The notes under the pieces: generated by a model
Told to the model about the DNA's origin: nothing
The model's database searches: none
What the model saw: only the letters and a program-made list of their open reading frames with translations
Program-made: the position numbers and the translations under genes
DNA from: Gammaproteobacteria bacterium
GTDB lineage: Bacteria > Pseudomonadota > Gammaproteobacteria > JAIEPX01
Assembly (NCBI GenBank): GCA_019748175.1
Contig: JAIEPX010000002.1
Location: 62,001-126,000, forward strand
DNA length: 64,000 nt
Direction of reading: 5' to 3'
Shown: one piece after another, positions 18,578-27,277 of the stretch
How the letters are laid out: each line of letters opens with the position of its first letter
Position numbering within the stretch: the stretch's first letter is position 1

Positions 18578-20707
18578 ATGGCTGACGATGATATTGTACG
18601 GAATGCCTCAGGTGCAAAGCAGGTAATATGGGATAAAAAAAAATCGATAAGAGAGAACATCGAGGACAATCTTAATTTGATTTCAGAGGGTGAGATATTA
18701 CCCGCAGGATTTTCAAAAGGAACACGTTCATCTGCAGTAGAAGGATTGATGCAACTAAGACAGGCACTCAACGAACAGAAGGATGAGGTAAGATTTAATA
18801 CTTATTCTCTCTCGGGTGATGACAGTGTGGTGCAAAAACTCTTAGATGATCTTCCGAGTCATTATAAGGGTTCTCCTTCATATTTATATGCCGTATTAGT
18901 GAGGGCCCAGCAAGAATATACTGAACAAGAAGAAAATAAAAAAAATTCAGCATCTTCAGCATATAGCTCAACCCAGGAAAAAATAGAAAAAGAAAGAAAA
19001 GAATTAGAAGATAAAATCGAAGTCCGTAAAAAAGAGTTTTCTGAGACTATATTGTCACTAAGAACGACAAATGATGAGACTGAAAGTCAGTTAACACAGT
19101 TGAAAAATGAAGATCTTCAATTAAATAAAGAAATAAGAAAAAAGGAAAGAGAAATATTGTCCGAAAAAAAAGACATTAGATTGTTGAATGGTGAAATGGG
19201 TAGGCTAGACAGCGCCATAAAAGTTGTTGAAAAAAATATCGCTTCAGGGCAAAAGCGTAATAAACAATATCAAGAGATGAAAGGTCTAAGTGGTTCTTCA
19301 GATACAAAACAGCTTAGGCAACATAGTCGTTCTTTCCGCGAAAAGTTTTCTAAAATGCTTGATGATCTCCTAAGCCGCACAAATGAACAGGTTGTTTCAC
19401 TGTCGAGTCATTATACTAATACAGTAAGGCCGATGGTCGTTGAAGAAGACAAACGAAGTAAAAAATTACAACAAACCGCAACTGAAATGCAAAGACTAAT
19501 AGGCTCTATTAAGGAACTACAAAAAAATAAGAGTGAGAAAAATGAGGGAGTTCGAACTGTAGCTCTTAATCGGAGTAGTCTCAGCACTAAATCAGTCATT
19601 CGAGAACCTGAACATGTGGCAGTCATCAGAAGAGTGTCGACTGCTGGAGATCCGAAGGAATTTGAATGGCATGATCATCTAAACGTTTGCACGAATATGG
19701 AGCGGTTACTGAATAACTATATCAATTCCCCAGGGCATTCTCCTGGAAGAGTCAAATCTGCTAAGGCCGTATTAGTAAAAGTGCGAGAGTTAGTAAATGG
19801 TGAAGTAGAAGATGCTGATCGTCAGCTATTAAATTATATTCGCGATCAAAATATTTCATCTCGTGGTTTTAATAAAGAAAAATCTTTACTTCATGCAATC
19901 TATCGCGAATCAGAAAGAGCCTACAGATCGTCCGTAGTTCAGGATAGAATGCGCATGGAACGAGATCAAGTGCGTCTGGAAAAGCAATGGGTAAAAACTA
20001 AAGAGAAGTTAGCACTAGAGATGGACGCACCTGATCCAGAACTGGACGCTGAAAGTCGGAGAAGTGAAGATTTATCTGAAAGGCATGATCGATTGAAAGG
20101 TAAAATTAGCCGCGATCGTTCTAGACTGGAAAAGCTAGAGAAAGAAAAAGAAAAGCTATCTGCAGAAAAAGAAGCATTACAACATGTGATAGTGGCACAG
20201 AAATTAGACCTAAAAGAGAAATCCGAAGCATTATTACGGGTTCGTAAAGATACTATTACTCTAGGTATGGAAGCTCATTCAAGCCATCAAATGGAAGACA
20301 GGCAAGTAGAGGAAAGATTTGTTCACGATCATGTCGCTGTAATTGATGCTGTAGGTGCAATGGATTTAAGAATAGAAGAGTTGCATGAGACCTCCGATCT
20401 AGAAGAAAAGAAAGTGCAGGAAATGAAAGCAGAGAGTGATGGGCAAGAATTGAGTGTTCGCGATGCTTTTCTCAGAATTGCAAGTAAGAATCGAGAGATG
20501 GGATATGTTCCAGAGAGAATTGCAACGGCTAGCGTAGATTCTTTGCTGGGCAGGGTGGCGCGTTTTGAAGAAAAACTCCGTACCGGAGAGGTTCAGTCTA
20601 CTCCCGCATCAGAAGCAACAAAAAGTACGCCTCATGCGCCTCAAAAAGAAAGTGATCATGATGAGGTGGATCACCCAGAAGAGCGAAGTGGGCCTAAAAA
20701 CAATTAG
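18578..20707 (+). CDS. Large hydrophilic coiled-coil protein, effector-like
   Basis: 709 residues, no signal peptide and no membrane segment. Two long charged coiled-coil tracts: about 110-320 (many KxxE heptads) and about 460-560 (SRDRSRLEKLEKEKEKLSAE), separated by a less charged middle region around residue 350-420. The C terminus is Ser/Pro/Glu-rich (SERSG/HPEERSGPKNN type). No enzyme motif or known family is recognised. GAGAAGGAGGGAG gives a strong ribosome binding site. Composition, lack of export signal and isolated position resemble Legionella/Coxiella Dot/Icm effectors, but that is inference. It converges on lysS. Confidence 0.75.
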   Translation: MADDDIVRNASGAKQVIWDKKKSIRENIEDNLNLISEGEILPAGFSKGTRSSAVEGLMQLRQALNEQKDEVRFNTYSLSGDDSVVQKLLDDLPSHYKGSPSYLYAVLVRAQQEYTEQEENKKNSASSAYSSTQEKIEKERKELEDKIEVRKKEFSETILSLRTTNDETESQLTQLKNEDLQLNKEIRKKEREILSEKKDIRLLNGEMGRLDSAIKVVEKNIASGQKRNKQYQEMKGLSGSSDTKQLRQHSRSFREKFSKMLDDLLSRTNEQVVSLSSHYTNTVRPMVVEEDKRSKKLQQTATEMQRLIGSIKELQKNKSEKNEGVRTVALNRSSLSTKSVIREPEHVAVIRRVSTAGDPKEFEWHDHLNVCTNMERLLNNYINSPGHSPGRVKSAKAVLVKVRELVNGEVEDADRQLLNYIRDQNISSRGFNKEKSLLHAIYRESERAYRSSVVQDRMRMERDQVRLEKQWVKTKEKLALEMDAPDPELDAESRRSEDLSERHDRLKGKISRDRSRLEKLEKEKEKLSAEKEALQHVIVAQKLDLKEKSEALLRVRKDTITLGMEAHSSHQMEDRQVEERFVHDHVAVIDAVGAMDLRIEELHETSDLEEKKVQEMKAESDGQELSVRDAFLRIASKNREMGYVPERIATASVDSLLGRVARFEEKLRTGEVQSTPASEATKSTPHAPQKESDHDEVDHPEERSGPKNN

Positions 20708-20718
20708 ATCATTTCGAA

Positions 20719-22245
20719 TTAAGAATTATCTTGTGGCCGCATATGCGGAAACAAAATCACATCTCGAATTGAGGGTGAGTCGGTAAAGAGCATCACCAAC
20801 CGATCAATACCGATACCTTCACCTGCAGTAGGCGGTAAACCATACTCCAGTGCTTGAATATAATCTGCATCGTAAGGCATGGCTTCAAGATCGCCCGCTT
20901 GCATTTCGCGCACTTGTTGTTCAAAACGTTCGGCTTGATCTTCGGGGTCATTTAATTCTGAAAATCCATTAGCGACTTCTTGTCCTGCAACGTAAAATTC
21001 AAACCGATCTGTAATAAAAGGATTCGTATCATTTTTTCGTGCGAGCGGTGACACTTCAGTGGGGTATTCTGTAATAAATGTGGGTTGAATTAATTTTTTC
21101 TCGACGGTTTTGTCAAAAATTTCCAATTGAATTTTACCGAGGCCGTGATTTTCTTGAACAGAAATATCCAAACGGGCAGCGATTTTTTTAGCTGATTCAT
21201 AATCCGTAATTTCAGCCAAAGAAATATCAGGATTATAACGCAATATTGCATCTTGCATTGTCAAACGTTCGAACGGTTTGTTGAGATCAAATTCATGACC
21301 TTGATAGCTCAAGGATGTTTTAGATAATATTTTTTGTGCGAGGGTACGTATCAAATTTTCAGTGAGGTCCATTAAATCAGAATAGACAGCGTAGGCTTGA
21401 TAAAATTCCACCATCGTGAATTCAGGATTGTGTCGAGTTGATAAGCCTTCGTTTCTAAAGTTACGATTTAATTCAAATACTTTCTCAAATCCACCGACCA
21501 CAAGCCGTTTTAAATATAATTCAGGTGCAATACGTAAGACCATATCCATGTCTAATGAATTATGGTGAGTATAAAAAGGCCGTGCTGCAGCGCCGCCTGC
21601 TTGAGTTTGCAACATAGGTGTCTCAACTTCAATATAACCTTGCGCCATTAGAAATTCACGTATACCGGCCACAACTTGTGAGCGAATTTCAAAAACACGT
21701 CGAGTGGGCAGATTCACCATCAAATCTAAATAGCGTTGTCTGTAACGTGTTTCGTGATCAGTGAGTCCGTGAAATTTATCAGGAAGAGGTCGTAGTGCTT
21801 TAGACAATAATGTAATGTGAGTCACTTTAAGCGTGAGCTCGTTCGTTTTGGTTTTAAATAATGTGCCTTCTGCGCCAACAATATCACCCAGGTCCCAATT
21901 TTTGAACGCATCGTAAGTTTCTTCAGAAACATCTTCACGGCGTAAATACAATTGTATTCGTGAACTCATGTCTTGTAATGTAATAAAGCTTGCTTTGCCC
22001 ATAAGACGTCGAGTCATCATTCTACCAGCAATAGTCGCCTGTATATTTTGGCTTTCAAGAGCGTCGTGATCCAATTTTTCATATTGAGCGTGTAAATCAC
22101 TCGCTAAATCTTTTCGTTTAAAAGTATTGGGGTAGGCGAGGCCTTGTTGGCGCCATTCTTTTAATTTTTGTTTGCGCTGTGCAATTAATTCATTTTCATC
22201 AACGATTGGTTCGATTTGTTCATCGGTCATTTCAATAGCGCTCAT
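20719..22245 (-). CDS. lysS: Lysyl-tRNA synthetase, class II
   Basis: 508 residues: N-terminal OB-fold anticodon-binding domain ([21 protein letters not shown]), then the class II core with motif 2 ([20 protein letters not shown]) and motif 3 ([13 protein letters not shown]). Start [10 protein letters not shown] at 22245 is preceded by GAGGGGG; longer in-frame starts would overlap prfB. Only one base separates it from the prfB stop, the classic prfB-lysS operon. Confidence 0.96.
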   Translation of the reverse strand: MSAIEMTDEQIEPIVDENELIAQRKQKLKEWRQQGLAYPNTFKRKDLASDLHAQYEKLDHDALESQNIQATIAGRMMTRRLMGKASFITLQDMSSRIQLYLRREDVSEETYDAFKNWDLGDIVGAEGTLFKTKTNELTLKVTHITLLSKALRPLPDKFHGLTDHETRYRQRYLDLMVNLPTRRVFEIRSQVVAGIREFLMAQGYIEVETPMLQTQAGGAAARPFYTHHNSLDMDMVLRIAPELYLKRLVVGGFEKVFELNRNFRNEGLSTRHNPEFTMVEFYQAYAVYSDLMDLTENLIRTLAQKILSKTSLSYQGHEFDLNKPFERLTMQDAILRYNPDISLAEITDYESAKKIAARLDISVQENHGLGKIQLEIFDKTVEKKLIQPTFITEYPTEVSPLARKNDTNPFITDRFEFYVAGQEVANGFSELNDPEDQAERFEQQVREMQAGDLEAMPYDADYIQALEYGLPPTAGEGIGIDRLVMLFTDSPSIRDVILFPHMRPQDNS

Positions 22246-22246
22246 T

Positions 22247-23345
22247 TTACACCCCCTCTTTAAGGCTTGCTTCAATAAAAAAATCCAATTCGCCATCTAA
22301 AACGGCTTGCGTGTTTCGAGTCTCTACGCCAGTGCGTAAATCTTTCACACGCGAATCATCTAAAATATACGATCTAATTTGACTTCCCCATGTAATGTCG
22401 GCTTTGTTTTCTTCCATTTTTTGTTGGTCGGCTGTTTGTTTTTGCATTTCAAATTCGTACAATTTTGCGCGTAATTGTTTCATCGCTTGTGCACGGTTTT
22501 TGTGCTGTGAGCGGTCATTTTGACACTGTACCACGATTCCCGTCGGAATGTGAGTGATTCGAATCGCCGAATCCGTGGTATTCACGTGTTGTCCGCCTGC
22601 GCCACTCGAGCGATAAGTGTCCGTTCGGATATCGGCCGGATTAATGTCGATGTCTATATTGTCATCGATTTCCGGGGATACGAAAACCGAAGCAAAAGAG
22701 GTATGTCGACGATTTCCTGAATCAAAGGGTGATTTACGCACTAATCGATGTACGCCGATTTCAGTTCGAAGCCACCCGAAGGCATATTCACCTTCATAAC
22801 GCACAGTGGCTGATTTGATACCAGCCACTTCACCAGGCATAACGTTCAGGATCTCAGTTTTAAAGCCTTTTTTGTCGCCCCAACGCAAATACATCCGCAG
22901 TAACATGTTTGCCCAGTCTTGCGCTTCTGTACCGCCTGAGCCAGATTGGATGTCCACATAGGCATTGTTAGGGTCCATTTTGTTGGTGAACATGCGTTGA
23001 AATTCGAGTCTATCAACCCTATGGCTGTATTTTTCCACGTCCTGGGTAATATCATTTAGGGCTTCTGTATCATTTTCGCTCACGGCGATTTCAACGAGCT
23101 CTTCGCAGTCAGCAAGTGCGGTTGTCAGTTCATGAAATTGATTGACGAGTTTTTCGAGATTAGTGCGTTCTCGACCTAGGTCTTGAGCGCGTTGTTGATC
23201 AGACCAAATTGTGGGGTCTTCTAGGGTGATGACGACTTCTTTGAGGCGCTCTTCTTTACTTTCAAGGTCAAAGATACCCCCGGAGCGTAGCGACGCGTTC
23301 ACGAAGCTCGGAGATCGTGTGTTTAAGGGTGTTGATTTCTTCCAT
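22247..23345 (-). CDS. prfB: Peptide chain release factor 2, expressed by programmed +1 frameshift
   Basis: RF2 frees the peptide at UGA and UAA. The gene is two frames: 25 codons from ATG at 23345 ([10 protein letters not shown]...RGYL) to an in-frame TGA at 23270-23268, and, after skipping base 23270, 340 more codons from GAC at 23269. The joined 365 residues equal the E. coli length. The SPF specificity tripeptide ([14 protein letters not shown]) and the GGQ loop ([14 protein letters not shown]) are intact. Taking only the long downstream frame from its GTG at 23302 gives a wrong N terminus. Confidence 0.95.
23267..23281 (-). promoter_or_regulatory. RF2 autoregulatory +1 frameshift site
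   Basis: Read on the minus strand: CGGGGGTATCTTTGAC. The internal Shine-Dalgarno-like GGGGG sits just before CTT, followed by the slow UGA stop and C. When RF2 is scarce the ribosome slips forward one base and makes full-length RF2. Confidence 0.93.
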
Positions 23346-23544
23346 TGCAGTACTCGTTATAACCGTCTAAAAGGCTCAAAATACGTACAAATCAGCTAAT
23401 TGTCAAATAATATGGGGTAAAGTGCGAGCAGTCAGTGCCCCCTTTCTTCCCATTTTCTTTTTTCCCCGTGTTAGATCATACACCTTAACGTTATGCGTAC
23501 TTATTTTATTGGCAACTTGGAATTAGGCTATAAAGTGATTTGAC

Positions 23545-23582
23545 TTGACTTTTGTAAGAAATAGTGCTACTTTTTATTACAA
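23545..23582 (+). promoter_or_regulatory. Promoter with overlapping inverted-repeat operator
   Basis: TTGACT (23545-23550), 17-bp spacer, extended -10 TGC-TACTTT (23565-23573). An inverted repeat, TTGTAA (23552-23557) and TTACAA (23577-23582), brackets the -10 with TAGTGCTA between. AbiEi-type antitoxins repress their own operon by binding such repeats, so this is the likely autoregulatory site. Confidence 0.6.
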
Positions 23583-23592
23583 GGAGAACCCT

Positions 23593-24201
23593 ATGTCTGT
23601 TCCTATTGCACTGAAGAAAAAAATTGCCCAAATGAGCGTTGGCGCTGTATTCTGCGCAAACGACTTTTTTGATTTAGCTAATAGAGGAACCATTGATGTG
23701 GTATTACACCGCCTCGCTAAATCAGGGGTTATTCGCAGGCTTGGTGTTGGTCTTTATGACAAGCCCCGGAAGAGCGCTCTCTTAGGAAACTTAACTCCCG
23801 ATGTTGTACATATTATAAAAGCCTATGCGAGAAGAACTGGCCAAACGATTACTCTGGATCCAAATAGCGCTGCAAATGCTCTGGGCCTAACAACACAAGT
23901 TCCTGCTCAGATAGTATTTCTTACAGATGGAAAATCCCATGTCATCCAGGTTAGTGGGGTATCTATTAGACTCATTCACGCATCGCCTAAAAAACTAGCT
24001 GGGGCAAATACCTCTGTCGGTATAATAATCCAGGCATTACGTTATTATGGTGCAGATAAGATGCCGATACGGTATTTAAAAACTCTTGCAAATAGTTTAT
24101 CTAGAAAAGATATTCATACTTTAAAGGCATTGCGAAATAAAACGCTGAGACAACTTACACCTCAAATTGATAAGGTATTATCTTATGCAGCAATTCACTA
24201 G
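23593..24201 (+). CDS. AbiEi/DUF6088-type antitoxin-like transcriptional regulator, orphan
   Basis: 202 residues: N-terminal winged-helix part (FCANDFFDLANRGTIDVVLHRLAKSGVIRRLGVGLYDKP) and a C-terminal domain typical of DUF6088/AbiEi (LDPNSAANALGLTTQVPAQIVFLTDG). In type IV toxin-antitoxin systems this protein represses the operon and counteracts the nucleotidyltransferase AbiEii. No AbiEii gene follows; a REPIN-like element begins 10 bp after the stop. AAGGAG at 23581-23586 fixes the start at 23593. Confidence 0.8.
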   Translation: MSVPIALKKKIAQMSVGAVFCANDFFDLANRGTIDVVLHRLAKSGVIRRLGVGLYDKPRKSALLGNLTPDVVHIIKAYARRTGQTITLDPNSAANALGLTTQVPAQIVFLTDGKSHVIQVSGVSIRLIHASPKKLAGANTSVGIIIQALRYYGADKMPIRYLKTLANSLSRKDIHTLKALRNKTLRQLTPQIDKVLSYAAIH

Positions 24202-24210
24202 TTTTTTTAA

Positions 24211-24410
24211 TGGGGTCAGGCATGCAAGTTTGCATGTTTTGATTACTATCAGTGTATACTGCAAGAGGAATTGTTTATATTGTTCTTAAAGATGAAAAAA
24301 AGAATAATCTGATTTGTAGCTATACCATTGAGTGTTAGATTGCTGATTTAGATTGACTAAAGAATAGAAAATTCTAGTGGGTAGAATGCAGATATGCATG
24401 CTTGACCCCA
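24211..24410. mobile_element. REPIN/MITE-like element bounded by inverted 16-bp ends
   Basis: TGGGGTCAGGCATGCA (24211-24226) and TGCATGCTTGACCCCA (24395-24410) are inverted copies with one mismatch. Each end also folds on itself: CATGCAA/TTGCATG at 24221-24236 and ATGCA/TGCAT at 24386-24399. The 160 bp between have no open frame of note. This is the layout of REP doublets mobilised by RAYT transposases elsewhere in a genome. No transposase lies in this window. Confidence 0.65.
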
Positions 24411-24754
24411 AATTCCCCTCAGGTGGTTTCTTAGTTCTAAATCAACCCGGACATAATCCGGACATTCCGTGCTTTAGATATCATGATCCTAGAATGTCTT
24501 AGCCTGGATATTGTATGAATAATCGTAGTGAGAAGCGCTCTTGTCCGCTGTAGTAGGTTCTTTATGCAGTATTCTGGCTAGGCTTCAACAAGCTAGCTGA
24601 TCGCTTGTTCGGTATTTTTGGTATGAGATGGGAGCATGGGTGCAATGTGGATTTATAGGCGGTAATCGAAACGCAGGAGGTGGCAATGCTGCTGATTCCC
24701 TATCATTGTTTTTTCTTCTCAATTGCGAGTTCTAGTTTTGGATCATGCGTTGTG
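24411..24754. other. Intergenic stretch with a short direct repeat
   Basis: No convincing gene on either strand. CCGGACAT occurs twice, at 24447-24454 and 24458-24465, an 11-bp spacing that would place both on one DNA face. It may be decayed mobile-element DNA. Confidence 0.4.
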
Positions 24755-25261
24755 TTAAATATTTGAGCGGCGTAGTGTGCGTAATTTCCAGCATCCTCGA
24801 ACCGACAAAACTGAAGCACTCAATAGAGCAAGAAACATGAGTATCCATCCGACGTTTGTGTTTTGTACACCACTTACAATTGCCCCTACCTTAATAGCAA
24901 GTTCTAGAGAAAACCATATAGCGACGATGATTGATGCCCATAATGGTTGCCGTACCCAAATACGCCATGTAAGAAACGCGGCAAACATGATTGTAATAAC
25001 AGCTGCAATTAGCAATGTAGTTGGCCCCGGATTGCCAAATGTATCTTTGCCGGTTCCGTAGATAAAGGCGACTTGGATAACATAACTTAACGTGATATAA
25101 ATACCTACGACAACTCCAGATTTAGCTGCGTCGAGAGCTTCTTTTTCTCCGTCAAGCTTCTGGAATGGGTTCCAGTTTTTACTTTTTTTTACAGTTTTTA
25201 CCTCATTGGTGTTAATGTTTTCGCTCAACCCTTGATTTTTGCCCGCTCCACTTTTTTTCAT
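24755..25261 (-). CDS. Predicted membrane protein, family not recognised
   Basis: 168 residues. A Lys/Asn-rich N-terminal tail of about 45 residues, then NPFQKLDGEKEALDAAKSG and four hydrophobic helices (about 50-70, 80-98, 107-127, 133-152), with a basic C terminus (RGCWKLRTLRRSN). No catalytic motif seen. ATG at 25261 is preceded by GGAGATTTGACA. Followed upstream by another small membrane protein gene in the same orientation (114 bp apart), so the two may be expressed together. Confidence 0.65.
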   Translation of the reverse strand: MKKSGAGKNQGLSENINTNEVKTVKKSKNWNPFQKLDGEKEALDAAKSGVVVGIYITLSYVIQVAFIYGTGKDTFGNPGPTTLLIAAVITIMFAAFLTWRIWVRQPLWASIIVAIWFSLELAIKVGAIVSGVQNTNVGWILMFLALLSASVLSVRGCWKLRTLRRSNI

Positions 25262-25375
25262 TGTCAAATCTCCATATCTCCAACGTTAAACTATGTAACA
25301 ATTCCAAAATTATCACCTTAATGAAATAATTTGGTGATAATTATTAATTGGGAAAATATTTTATTTTTTCCCAAC

Positions 25376-25696
25376 TTATGAATAGTATCCACCTATTGTG
25401 ATCAATAAAAATAAGTTTAAGAAAACCCAAACTGTAATAAATGAAAAAGTTTGTTTATCCTTACCTAATTTTCTTCTAATTATGGTGGAGATAAAATTAT
25501 AAATAACGGCCAAAATAATTGAGCCAAAGAAAGGAACTATTGCTCCTCCGAGAATTACAAATATAGTTGAAGTATTAAAATTTCTAGTTAGTTCAAGTAT
25601 CCCACCTTCAGGGCGAGCTGTGCTCAGAATACCCATTATAATCGAAACGAAAAAGATCAAGAAAAGATTTAGTGAATTAGCTTGTTTTACATTCAT
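25376..25696 (-). CDS. Small three-helix membrane protein, family not recognised
   Basis: 106 residues with three hydrophobic helices (about 10-27, 44-70, 85-104) and the basic loop IIRRKLGKDKQ between helices two and three. AAGGAC lies 6 bp before the ATG. Its leader carries two hairpins and a separate promoter. Paired with the 168-residue membrane protein; function unknown. Confidence 0.65.
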   Translation of the reverse strand: MNVKQANSLNLFLIFFVSIIMGILSTARPEGGILELTRNFNTSTIFVILGGAIVPFFGSIILAVIYNFISTIIRRKLGKDKQTFSFITVWVFLNLFLLITIGGYYS

Positions 25697-25707
25697 AACA
25701 TAGTCCT

Positions 25708-25866
25708 TAACTTGATTTTAAGTTACCCAACCTTGCTAAAAAATATTTTAGTAAGTCTTTTGCACCACGCAGCTCTACCTTCGAATCTAGTTCGTTAGCG
25801 TAGAAATTTCGTGATTTATTTAACACTTTGTCTCTGACAAGTATAGCACATCTTTGAGGTTGTCAA
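25708..25866 (-). promoter_or_regulatory. Promoter and structured leader of the two membrane-protein genes
   Basis: On the minus strand: TTGACA (25866-25861) and extended -10 TGC-TATACT (25848-25840) with a short 15-bp spacer. The leader of about 140 bases contains a 10-bp stem (25732-25741 with 25746-25755, one G-T pair) and a 6-bp stem (25708-25713 with 25720-25725) right beside the ribosome binding site, which could limit access to it. Confidence 0.45.
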
Positions 25867-25911
25867 GAACGTTGGAATTCGATTAGATGAAAACTGATAA
25901 TCACTCGTTTA

Positions 25912-25920
25912 TGCTATAAT
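25912..25920 (+). promoter_or_regulatory. Extended -10 element (TGCTATAAT) of the ThyA-like operon
   Basis: TGC-TATAAT, 36 bp before the ThyA-like start; identical to the element before the coiled-coil protein gene at 18.5 kb. Confidence 0.55.
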
Positions 25921-25955
25921 AAAAACAACCGTATTGACGATATAGGGGGTGTGGT

Positions 25956-26711
25956 ATGCATAAGATTATTGAAACAGATAATTTTAATGACGGTTATAAA
26001 AAGCTCGTTAATGAGGTAATTAATAAAGGTAGTTTTGTAATTTCAAGAGGCGCTGCGACTTTGGAGCTCGTTAATTACACTATTGTTCTAACGAACATCG
26101 AAAAGTGTCGATTAGATTTTACTCGAACTGAAGGATATGATAGGCAGAAGAAATATGATGATTATGCAAAAAATGAAATTGAATGGTATGAATCTGGATG
26201 TCTCGTTGCATCACATGCTCCGTCTAAAAAGTGGAAAAATATAGCTAATCTTGATGGTGTAATACAATCAAATTATGGGTATATAATTCTCAAGAAAAAA
26301 CTTCCATATTCAAATCCATTTATTACGTCATACAATAATGTGCTGAGATTGCTGAAAGCAGACAAATTTTCAAGACAAGCTATTCTTCACTATAACTTGC
26401 CTGAAAATTATGACTCTGATACTCAAGATATCCCATGTACAGTCTCAGTTCAGGTTTTGATCCGAGATGGTAAAATTCATTTTATTGTTTTTCAGAGATC
26501 TTCAGATTTATTCTATGGATTACCATATGATATCCTTTGGCATTGTCATTTAATGAAGAAAATGATTTTGGATTTGCATTCTGATGAGATTCAAGTTGAG
26601 CCTGGATCAATTAGTATTGTGATGGGTAGTGTGCACATTTATAATAAAGATGTAGATTGGTTTAAGTCTAAATTTCTAATGGACAGAGATTATGAAGCTG
26701 ATAAAAAATAA
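25956..26711 (+). CDS. Thymidylate-synthase-family protein with Asp at the base-selecting site (predicted cytidylate C5-(hydroxy)methylase)
   Basis: 251 residues. The second half follows ThyA: SRQAILHYNLP (R140 of the second-subunit phosphate site), the nucleophile C161 in DIPCTVSVQVLIRDGK, the FQRSSDLFYGLPYDI block (R181, S182, D184), and VHIY (H227, Y229). The position equal to Asn177 of E. coli ThyA, in LPFN, is Asp192 here (LPYD). In T4 dCMP hydroxymethylase and in engineered ThyA, Asp at this place selects cytosine over uracil. The N-terminal third is diverged from ThyA. The next gene overlaps it by 20 bp. GGGGGTGTGGT precedes the ATG. Family membership is well supported; substrate is inference. 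Confidence 0.8.
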   Translation: MHKIIETDNFNDGYKKLVNEVINKGSFVISRGAATLELVNYTIVLTNIEKCRLDFTRTEGYDRQKKYDDYAKNEIEWYESGCLVASHAPSKKWKNIANLDGVIQSNYGYIILKKKLPYSNPFITSYNNVLRLLKADKFSRQAILHYNLPENYDSDTQDIPCTVSVQVLIRDGKIHFIVFQRSSDLFYGLPYDILWHCHLMKKMILDLHSDEIQVEPGSISIVMGSVHIYNKDVDWFKSKFLMDRDYEADKK

Positions 26712-27054
26712 AATATATACTAGCCAATATCTTAAAGATATGTACGGCGGAAACTTTAGATGCTCTATGCCGCTTGTCAATGGAATAGTTGAGTATTGTA
26801 AGTTTGATCCTAAAATAAATCTGAATTTTCCCGCTGAGGCATGGATAGAAGTTGGGCCTCTCAGGAGAAAATCAGCGGTATCACTTTTAAGAAGTAAAAT
26901 TAAAATACCAATATTTGAAAAAATATCTACAAATCAATGGAAATTCATTGGTAAGGCGAGAATCTCTGATGGTACAACTAATGAAGCTTTAAAGTATATA
27001 AATAAAAATCCGCCACGTGAAGAAGTGCAATTTATTCTAAAGTTTTCAATTTAA
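26692..27054 (+). CDS. Small protein translationally coupled to the ThyA-like gene, unknown
   Basis: 120 residues, starting 20 bp inside the ThyA-like gene, so probably made in step with it. It contains IYTSQYLKDMYGGNFRCSM near the start, then AWIEVGP and IPIFEKISTNQWKFIGKARI. The alternation of short hydrophobic strands with aromatic residues suggests a small beta-barrel, perhaps like base-reading SRA/PUA-type domains; this is only a pattern impression. No signal peptide or helix for the membrane. It could be a subunit, a reader of the modified base, or unrelated. Confidence 0.6.
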   Translation: MKLIKNKIYTSQYLKDMYGGNFRCSMPLVNGIVEYCKFDPKINLNFPAEAWIEVGPLRRKSAVSLLRSKIKIPIFEKISTNQWKFIGKARISDGTTNEALKYINKNPPREEVQFILKFSI

Positions 27055-27277
27055 ATAGAATTTTTTTAAGAAAAATAGGCTAGCTCTCTATTGGTGATTT
27101 TATCTTTTGGCTTCTTGACAGTGTGTTTTGCAACAGCTCATCATGATGAATTATTCTGCACCAAAGTTATGATATTGAATTTAGTGAATCGCTACTAGTA
27201 TTCCAGACCTTCTGATTATCGTGTTAAATTGGCAGTCGAAATTCGCAATATCAATATCCACGATTTCAGGAGGGGTA

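Noticed and set aside
20733..20744. Perfect palindrome CCGCATATGCGG
   Set aside because: It falls within the last codons of lysS and has no T run or partner, so no regulatory role is claimed.
22247..23302. prfB starting at the GTG at 23302
   Set aside because: The RF2 leader and frameshift site upstream give the true N terminus at 23345.
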